This document shows, one piece after another, positions 56,916-64,000 of a stretch of DNA of 64,000 bases. Every line of letters begins with the position of its first letter. The first letter of the stretch is position 1. The translations under genes and the position numbers were made by a program. Source of the DNA: Aptenodytes patagonicus (Eukaryota; Chordata; Aves; Sphenisciformes; Spheniscidae); assembly GCF_965638725.1 (NCBI RefSeq), contig NW_027472018.1:434001-498000 (forward strand), in the 5' to 3' direction. Under the pieces are notes generated by a model. That model did no database searches. It was not told the origin of the DNA and saw nothing but the letters and a program-made list of their open reading frames with translations.

Positions 56916-57563
56916 CCGGCCTCGGCTCCGGTGGGTGAGGGCACGGCCTGGCCAGGCAGCCCCAGCCCGGGGAGGGTCGGTGACTACCGGGGCTGGGGTG
57001 GCCGGTGCGGGACAGGGTGATGGGGCTGGACCCCCACGGGGGCTGGGGCCCAGCAGTGTCCGGCCGGTGTGCATGCCGGCATCCCTGCTGCCGGGGTCCC
57101 CACTGCCGGTGTCCCTGCTGCTGGGGTCCCTCCTGCCGGCGTCCCCGCTGCCAGAGTTGCTGCTGATGGACCCGTTTCCACCGCAGGGTCCTGGGCGTGC
57201 CGAGAGCTCCTGGTGCTGCCGGGCACAGTGCCGGGGGAGCTGCCAGGAGGCGCTGGCTGGGACCGGGCGCAGCTGCCCGCCATGCTGCCCGGGAGCCGGG
57301 ATGCAGGATGGTCTGGCCGGCCCTGCCCGTGTGGGCCCCCTGCTCGGGCACGTGGCCTTGCCGGTGGCCCCGCTGCAGCACGGGGCCGGGAGCGCTGCCG
57401 GGGGCAGCCAGCCCCACGAGGTGCTATATTTATGGGGGTACACAGGGTGCCCGGGCTGCCCCTTCCTGGGGCTGGTGCTGTCCCCACTCCCGCCACCTGC
57501 CTGGGCCTCTGCCCCCACGCGGTGCCCTGCCCCGGGCACCGGCTGCACCGAGCTGCCGCGGGA

Positions 57564-57569
57564 AATAAA
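57564..57569 (+). terminator. ATG9B: ATG9B polyadenylation signal AATAAA
   Basis: Canonical AATAAA about 650 bp after the stop codon. The NOS3 3' end begins about 450 bp further on. Confidence 0.75.
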
Positions 57570-57585
57570 GGTTTACAGAGGGGCT

Positions 57586-58030
57586 GTGCCCAGCGGTGAC
57601 TGCGCCCCGGAGCTGTCAGGGGGCTGGGGGGGCCACACTGTGGGGATGCGGGGCTGTGCAGGGGGATGCCGTGGCGGTGCGGGGGGCAATGCCCTGGACA
57701 GGGCCGTGGTGGTTTGGGGTGTGATGCTGGGGCGCGTGGGCTGATGGCAGCAGTGGTGCCGGGGCGATGCTGTTCGCCGGCAGCCAGGCAGGTTGGAGCT
57801 GCGGGGACCATGGCTGTGTCCCCTCATCCCACCCACCCGCCGTTCCCAGCTGCCCCACACCTGCCCCGTCTGTGGCCGGAGCAGGGCCACGGGTGTGGCC
57901 TTTGCGACCCCACCGCAAAGGGCCTGAAGAGCCCAGCCCACCCGTGCCCACCCCACCATTCCTGGCCATGTGCGGTGCCGGCAGTGCCACCCCAAGGGAG
58001 GCGAAGCGCCGGGCCGGGGTTATCAAAACT
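57586..58030. other. Spacer between ATG9B and NOS3 3' ends
   Basis: GC-rich, no coding or repeat feature recognised. It separates the two convergent genes when the nearest polyadenylation signals are used. Confidence 0.5.
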
Positions 58031-58035
58031 AAACC

Positions 58036-58041
58036 TTTACT
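58036..58041 (-). terminator. NOS3: NOS3 polyadenylation signal variant AGTAAA
   Basis: TTTACT on the plus strand reads AGTAAA for NOS3, about 70 bp past the stop, within the only AT-rich patch there. A weak variant, so usage is uncertain. Confidence 0.4.
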
Positions 58042-58109
58042 GGGGAGGCGGCGCTGCCTGCAGCGGGGCAGGGGGAGCATCCGCGGGGGCCCTTCCTGCC
58101 CCGGCACGC

Positions 58110-61100
58110 TCAGGGGGCCGGGCCCGGCTGCCGGCGCTCCTGCATGGAGAAGGACTGGCTGCGGATGCGGAAGGCCACCTCCTGCGTTCGGAAGGTGAGA
58201 CCGAAGATGTCCTCGTGGTAGCGGTTCTTGTCCTGAGGGAGCAGGCATCAGGGTGGCATGCCGGGCGCGGTGCCGGCGCCGGCGTGCCGCACGTCCCCAG
58301 CCTTACCCGCAGCTCGCTGATGAAGTCCCCCGCCTGGCCCAGCGTCATGCCGGCCTGCTGCACCAGGATGTGCTGCACCGTCTGCAGCACCTCGGTGGCC
58401 ATTGTCACGTCCCCGCAGACGTACATGTGCCCGCCGCTCTGGCACAGCACCTGGTGCACCTCCGCAGCCAGCTGCGTCCGCAGCACGTCCTGCACGTAGG
58501 TCTGGGAACACCACGCCGGGGTGGCCGCTGACACCCAGCACACGGCCCCCACCCCAGCCCCAGCCCTGGCCCCTGCCCCGTGCCCCTGTCCCCAACTCCA
58601 CCCTGCCCCTTTGTACCCTGTCCCTGTCCTTATTTCTGTCCCCATCTTCGTCTGTGTCCCCCTCCCACCCTTGCCTCCATCCCTGTCTTTGTGTCCCCCG
58701 CCCTATCCCTGTCCCCTCCATTTCTGTCCCCACCCTGTCCCCATCGCACCCCTGTCCCCAGCTCCATCCTCATCCCAGTCTGTCTCCATTCTTGTCCCCA
58801 TCCTGTCCCCATCCCATCCTGGCCCCCACCTCCACCCCATCCCTGTCCCCGTCCCGTCCCACCTTGGGGGTCCCCGGCTCGCGGGAGAAGGCGGTGAGGA
58901 CCTGGCTGAGGGCCCCCTGCTCCTGCGCCTCCTGCATCTCCTGCCGGTAGATGTGGTCCAGCGCGGAGGAGCGGCAGCCAAACACCAGCACCATGCTGCC
59001 CAGGGGGCCGCCTGCGGGGGGGCAGCAGCCAGACGGGACCTGTCCCTGTGTACCCACCTCCCTGCGTCCCCGTGCACCGTGTCCCCACGTCCTCATGTCC
59101 CCGTCTCCCCATGCACTGTGTCCCCACGTCCCCATACCCTGCGTCCCCGCTCCCCTGCATCCTGCAGCCCCCCATGTCCCTGTGTCCCCATGCTCCCCTG
59201 TCCCCACGCCCCCGTGCCACGCATCCCCGTGACCCCCATCTCCACGCCGCCCTGCCCCTGTGTCCCCATGTCCCCGGCCTCCATCCCCTTCCCCGTCCCC
59301 ACGGCCCCAACCCCGTGCCCCGCATCCCCGCGTCGCTATGCCCCACGTCCCCGTGACCCCGCATCCTCGTGTCCCCGGCCCCCAATCACAGAACCATAGA
59401 ATCATTGAGGTTGGAAAAGACCTCTAAGACCATCGAGTCCAACTGTCAACCCAACACCCCCATGCCCACTAAACCATGTCCCTCAGCGCCTCATCTACTC
59501 GTCTTTTAAATACCTCCAGGGATGGGGACTCAGCCACTTCCCTGGGCAGCCTCTTCCAATGTTTCACCACTCAATCCTCCATCCCCAGGTGCCCCGTGTC
59601 CCTTGTCCCGCATCCCGGTGCCACCGTCTCCTTGCGTCCCCGGCCACCACCCCTGTCGTCCCCCCCCCCCACCCCCGTCCCCCCGTCCCCGACCTCCGGC
59701 CCGCAGGTGGTGCAGCCGCTGCTGCCAGAAGCTGCGGAAGGGCGCGACGCCGGTGCCGGGTCCCACCAGGACGCAGGGGGCCTCGGGGGCGGGCGGCAGC
59801 CGGAACGAGGGGGCCCTGCGGGCAGCGGGTCAGCGGGGGAGCCCGGGACAGCGCCCGGCGCGGCGGGGGGGGGGGCGGGGGGGGGGAGGCGCAGGGTATG
59901 CCGGGAAATGGAGTCCTGGGCACGGGGAGGCCGCACCGAGGCATGCTGGGAGATGTAGTCCTGTGGGCGCGCGGCGCGGGGGGGGGCACCGAGGCACGCT
60001 GGGACATGCAGTCGGGGGCGGGGGGGGGTCGTTCAGGCAGGGCCGTCCCTTACCCCCGGATGAAGGCAGGCACCGTGTCCCCGGGCTGCAGCCGCGCCAG
60101 CCAGGTGGAGCAGACGCCGTAGTGCAGGGGGCCCTGCCCATCTGCGGGGACCCGAGCAGCTGGAGGGGCCGCGGCTGGCAGCCCCCCGGCTGGCAGCCCC
60201 CCCGGCAGGCAGCCCCCCCGGCAGGGGCTGGGAACACCGCTGTCCCCGGGCAGGGCTGGGGGACGGGGGCCCTGGGGGACCTGGGACAGTGCATGGGGGA
60301 TGGGGGGGTGGCTGGTGCCGGGGGGGGAGGGGGCGGGGGGCACGTCCCTGGGGGCTCCACCACGTCCAACAGCAGCACCCGGGCACTGTGTGACAGGGCT
60401 GGGCTGTGGGGGACCCCGGAGATGCTCTGGGGTCCTGGGGGTGCCCTGGAGACCCTGGAGATGCTCTGGGGACACTGGAGATGCTCTGGGGAGCCCAGAG
60501 ATGCCCTGGGGACCCCAGAGGTGCCCTGGGGACCCTTGAGATGCTCTGGGGATCCTGGAGGTGCTCTGGGGATCCTGGAGGTGCCCTGGGGCCAGGCAAC
60601 ATGGGGGCGCTGGGAGCAGGAGCCACCGTGCTGGTGGCAGGGCAGAAGGTAGCAGCCCCCCACCCGGGGCACCTGCCGGCCCCCCCTGCCCACCCCCCTC
60701 CCCGCTCACTCTCGCTGTGGTAGGTGACGACGGCCACGGTGAGGTGGATCTCCCCGGGGCTGGGGCCGGGCGCGGAGCTGATGGAGTAGTAGCGCGGCTG
60801 GAGCAGTGGCAGCTGGGTGAGCAGCAGGGCGGCCGGCAGCCGCACCGAGGGGAACTCCTCCAGCACCTCCAGCAGCGTGGGGCACCGGAACCACTTCCAG
60901 TCCTCATACAGCCGGGCATCCTGCAAGGCACCCAGCTGGGCCACGGCCACCGCACCCGGCACTCCGGCCCGACAGGGGCCCGGCATCCCAGCCGGGGGGG
61001 GGGGGGGGGGCAGCGTCCCAGCATCCCAGCCAGGGAGGGTTCCAGCATCCCAGTGAGGGAGGGTTCCAGCATTCCAGCATCCCAGCCAGGGAGGGGGCCA

Positions 61101-63789
61101 GTATCCCAGTATCCCAGCCAGGGAGGGGGCCAACATCCCAGCATCCCAGCAGGGAGGGGGCCAACATCCCAGTGTCCCAGCATCCCAGTGAGGGAGGGTT
61201 CCAGCATTCCAGTATCCCAGCCAGGGAGGGGGCCAACATCCCAGCATCCCAGCAGGGAGGGGGCCAGCATCCCAGCCAGGGAGGGGGCCAGCATCCCAGT
61301 ATCCCAGCCAGGGAGGGGGCCAGCATCCCAGCATCCCAGCATTCCAGCCAGGGAGGGGCCCCAGCATCCCAGCACCCCTCCAGGCACCCCAGGCAGGGGA
61401 ACTGCGCTGCCCAGCAGCCCAGCCAGGCAGGGACCCAGCATCCCAATCAGGCAGGGACCCAGCATCCCAGCACCCGCCCCCCAGCCCCTCTCCCCCGGGG
61501 TGGCAGCCCCCCCGCCCCCCACCTGGCTGAGCTGCTGCAGGCGCTGGCGGTCGGCCGGCTCCCGCGCCAGCGCGGCCAGGAGCTGCAGGAAACGGGGGCT
61601 CGGCGGGGCCGCCACGTCCAGGAAGAAGGTGAGCGCCTGGGCCAGGGTGCAGGGGGGCAGGCGGCTCTGCGGCACCCAGGGCAGCGGGGGGGGACACCCG
61701 CCTGCGGGACAGCGGGACGGGACGGGACGGGACGGGATGGGATGGGATGCGACAGGGATGGGATGCGACAGGGATGCCCAGCCCCTTCCCCACTCCCTGC
61801 CCCTTCCCCCTTCCCCACTCCCTGCCCCTTCCCGTTCCCCTGTCCCTGCCCCTTCCCCCTTCCCTTGCCCCTTCCCCACTTCCTTCCCTTGCCCCTGCCC
61901 CAGGCCCTTCCCCTGCCCCAGCCCGTTCCCCAGTCCCCCTTCCCTTGCCCCTTCCCCACTCCCTGCCCCTTCCCTTGCCCCCTCCCCTGCCCCTGCCCCT
62001 TTCCCCTGCCCCTTCCCCAGCCCCCGGTGGTCCCTACCGCTGGGGTCCCCCTCCAGGCTCTCCACCTGGACGGGCTGCTCGGGGGGCGGGGGGTCCTCCA
62101 CCCGCCCCAGCAGCCCCCGCACCAGCTCGGGGCGGTTGGCGGGGAAGACGCCGACGTGGTCCCCGGGCTGGTACCGCAGCTCCGCCTGCCCCGCCGAGCC
62201 CAGCCGCACCAGCAGGGTGGCCCGGCTGCGCCGGGGGGTCAGCGGGGGGGACGCGGGGGTCCCGGGGGCGTGGGGACCCTGGGGGCGGGGGTGTCCCGAG
62301 GGTGGATGGTCCCGGGGATGGGGGGTCCCGGGGGCGTGGGGTTCCAGGGATGGATGGTCCCAGGGGTGGGGGAGTCCCGGGGATGGGGGTGTCCCGAGGG
62401 TGGGGGGTCCCGGGGAGGGGGGGTCCCGGGGGCGTGGGGACCCTGGGGGCGGGGGTGTCCCGAGGGTGGATGGTCCCGGGGATGGGGGGTCCCGGGGGTA
62501 GATGGTCCCGGGGAGGGGGGGTCCCGGGGGTGTGGGGACCCTGGGGGTGGGGGTGTCCCGAGGGTGGATGGTCCCGGGGATGGGGGGTCCCGGGGATGGA
62601 TGGTCCCAGGGGTGGGGGTGTCCCGGGGATGGGGGGTTCCGGGGATGGATGGTCGCAGGGGTGGGGGGGTCCCGGGGATGGGGGGTCCCGGGGATGGATG
62701 GTCCCAGGGGTGGGGGTGTCCCGGGGATGGGGGGTCCCGGGGATGGATGGTCCCAGGGGTGGGGGGGTCCCGGGGATGGGGGGTTCCGGGGATGGATGGT
62801 CCCAGGGGTGGGGGGGTCCCGGGGATGGGGGTGTCCCGAGGGTAGATGGTCCCGGGGAGGGGGGGTCCCGGGGATGGGGGGTTCCGGGGATGGATGGTCC
62901 CAGGGGTGGGGGGGTCCCGGGGATGGGGGTGTCCCGAGGGTAGATGGTCCCGGGGAGGGGGGGTCCCGGGGGTGTGGGGACCCTGGGGGTGGGGGTGTCC
63001 CGAGGGTGGATGGTCCCGGGGATGGGGGGTCCCGGGGATGGATAGTCCCAGGGGTGGGGGTGTCCCGGGGATGGGGGGTTCCGGGGATGGATGGTCCCAG
63101 GGGTGGGGGGGTCCCGGGGATGGGGGTTCCGGGGATGGATGGTCCCAGGGGTGGGGGGGTCCCGGGGATGGGGGTGTCCTGAGGGTGGATGGTCCCGGGG
63201 ATGGGGGGTCCTGGGGGTGTGGGGACTCTGGGGGTGGGGGTGTCCCGAGGGTGGATCGTCCCGGGGATGGATGGTCCCAGGGGTGGGGGGATCCCGGGGA
63301 TGGGGGGTCCTGGGAGTGTGGGGACCCTGGGGGTGGGGGTGTCCCGAGGGTGGATGGTCCCGAGGATGGATGGTCCCAGGGGTGGGGGGGTCCCGGGGAT
63401 GGGGGTGTCCCGGGAATGGGGGGTCCCGGGGGTGTGGGGACCCTGGGGGTGGGGGTGTCCCGAGGGTGGATGGTCCCGAGGATGGGGGGTCCCGGGGGTG
63501 TGGGGACTCTGGGGGTGGGGGTGTCCCGAGGGTGGATGGTCCCGGGGATGGATGGTCCCAGGGGTGGGGGGGTCCCGGGGATGGGGGTGTCCCGGGAATG
63601 GGGGGTCCCAGGGGTGTGGGTACCCTGGGGGTGGGGGTGTCCCGGGGGTGGATGGTCGCAGGGGTGGGGGGGTCCTGGGGATGGGGGGTCCCGGGGTGGG
63701 GGGAGCTCACCTGGACTCCTCGCTCTGCAGGTTCTCCACGGAAAGCACTGTGCAGGGGAACACCCGGCGCTTGTGCAGGTGGGACAGCC
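58110..63789 (-). CDS. NOS3: Endothelial nitric oxide synthase, C-terminal part
   Basis: NO synthase reductase half (FAD and NADPH lobes). Nine exons: 63711-63789, 62038-62225, 61523-61701, 60710-60920, 60054-60141, 59694-59815, 58863-59011, 58307-58501, 58110-58232; 1334 nt. The 5' part lies beyond the window. Motifs in order: [79 protein letters not shown]-binding [24 protein letters not shown]-binding [58 protein letters not shown] and [16 protein letters not shown]. The tail [12 protein letters not shown] keeps the RxRxxS Akt site equivalent to human Ser1177 but ends QPGPAP, about 13 residues shorter than human. NOS3 rather than NOS1/2 rests on the RLPPCTL segment, the tail and synteny with ATG9B. 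Confidence 0.95.
58540..58860. repeat. (CTGTCCCCAT)n minisatellite in NOS3 intron
   Basis: Degenerate TGTCCCC-type repeat; a second block of the same kind lies at 59040-59383 and continues after the CR1 fragment to about 59690. Confidence 0.8.
59384..59574 (-). mobile_element. CR1 LINE 3'-end fragment
   Basis: About 190 bp in inverse orientation, starting aatcacagaaccatagaatc (the inverse of the CR1 terminal repeats), then 'gaggttggaaaagacctcta', 'ccatcgagtccaactgtcaa' and 'tttaaatacctccagggatg'. Well preserved, so younger than the copy in FASTK. It sits inside a NOS3 intron and splits a TGTCCCC minisatellite. 5'-truncated. Confidence 0.93.
60421..60592. repeat. 20-bp minisatellite (GCTCTGGGGACCCTGGAGAT)
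   Basis: Eight to nine copies with an almost constant 20-bp period in the NOS3 intron between 60141 and 60710. Confidence 0.88.
61005..61480. repeat. Minisatellite (CAGCATCCCAGCCAGGGAGGGGGC)
   Basis: About 20 copies of a composite unit made of CAGCATCC blocks (8-10 bp) and AGCCAGGGAGGGGGC blocks, within the NOS3 intron 60921-61522. Confidence 0.88.
61780..62035. repeat. Pyrimidine-only tract (CCCTTCCCC)n
   Basis: About 250 bp of nearly pure C/T on the plus strand (purine on the NOS3 transcript strand's complement), adjacent to exon 62038-62225, for which it forms the following intron. A GGGAC/GGGAT array lies just left, at 61703-61770. Confidence 0.85.
62250..63700. repeat. Large 16-17-bp minisatellite in NOS3 intron
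   Basis: About 1.45 kb, roughly 85 copies of GTCCCGGGGATGGGGG-type units with variants (GGATG, CCAGGGGTG, GAGGGTGG) arranged in higher-order blocks of about three units. It fills almost the entire intron 62226-63710. Open frames of 350-600 codons with Gly-Pro or Pro-Gly patterns here are repeat artefacts. Confidence 0.95.
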
Positions 63790-64000
63790 CTGGGGGGCAC
63801 AGTGGGGCTGGGGGGCATGGGGGGGCACGGGGGGGCTGGGGGGGTCGCTGGGGGGGTCACAGGAGGTCCTGGGCGGTTTCATGGGGGGGGGACATCACGG
63901 GGAGGGGCTGGGAGGAGATGGGGGGTGACGGGGAGTTGGGGGGTGTCATGAGGGGGGGCTGGGGGAGACTCTCGGCAGGGTGCCGTGGGGATCCCACATT

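Noticed and set aside
61005-61480. Regularly spaced repeats resembling a CRISPR array
   Set aside because: Units are contiguous and imperfect without unique spacers, inside an intron of a vertebrate gene; this is a minisatellite.
62034-63951. Open frames of 350-600 codons with collagen-like Gly/Pro patterns on both strands
   Set aside because: They are translations of the 16-17-bp minisatellite in a NOS3 intron; the pattern follows the repeat period and no start, domain or splice structure supports a protein.

Overview
The window looks like vertebrate, and more precisely avian, genomic DNA. It carries split genes with vertebrate splice signals and two CR1 LINE fragments, one of them of the type common in modern birds. 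Base composition is extremely GC-rich, introns are mostly 70-300 bp, and minisatellites and homopolymer runs are very dense, as on bird dot microchromosomes. No bacterial, viral or LTR-type element was recognised.

Gene order is FASTK(+, 3' end only), SLC4A2(-), CDK5(+), ASIC3(-), ABCB8(-), ATG9B(+), NOS3(-, 3' part only). This is the block known on human 7q36.1, read in the opposite direction. I rebuilt every gene exon by exon from splice sites and reading phase. SLC4A2 (22 coding exons, 1216 codons), CDK5 (12 exons, 292 codons), ASIC3 (10 exons, 508 or 514 codons depending on first exon), ABCB8 (16 exons, 683 codons) and ATG9B (13 exons, 787 codons) are complete and open. FASTK keeps its last two exons, and NOS3 its last nine (the FAD/NADPH half of the reductase).

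Layout: 1-7.8 kb FASTK 3' end with a 6.9-kb last intron holding an old CR1; 8.2-20.3 kb SLC4A2 with up to three alternative first exons; 20.3-29.5 kb gene-free sequence with a few AT-rich islands; 29.5-32.8 kb CDK5 with a minisatellite promoter; 33.0-43.1 kb ASIC3 with two alternative first exons; 44.6-49.3 kb ABCB8; 52.2-57.6 kb ATG9B; 58.0-64.0 kb NOS3.

The genes do not form a pathway. They include a plasma-membrane Cl-/HCO3- exchanger, a neuronal kinase, an acid-gated Na+ channel, a mitochondrial ABC half-transporter, an autophagy lipid scramblase, endothelial NO synthase and a mitochondrial RNA-binding protein. Three gene pairs are tail-to-tail (FASTK/SLC4A2, CDK5/ASIC3, ATG9B/NOS3). The most notable observations are: a second ASIC3 first exon of ASIC1/ASIC2 type; an ASIC3 last exon whose other frame spells the mammalian PDZ-ligand tail; a perfect HNF1 palindrome upstream of an AE2b2-like first exon; and two textbook AT-AC minor-class introns, in CDK5 and ATG9B.
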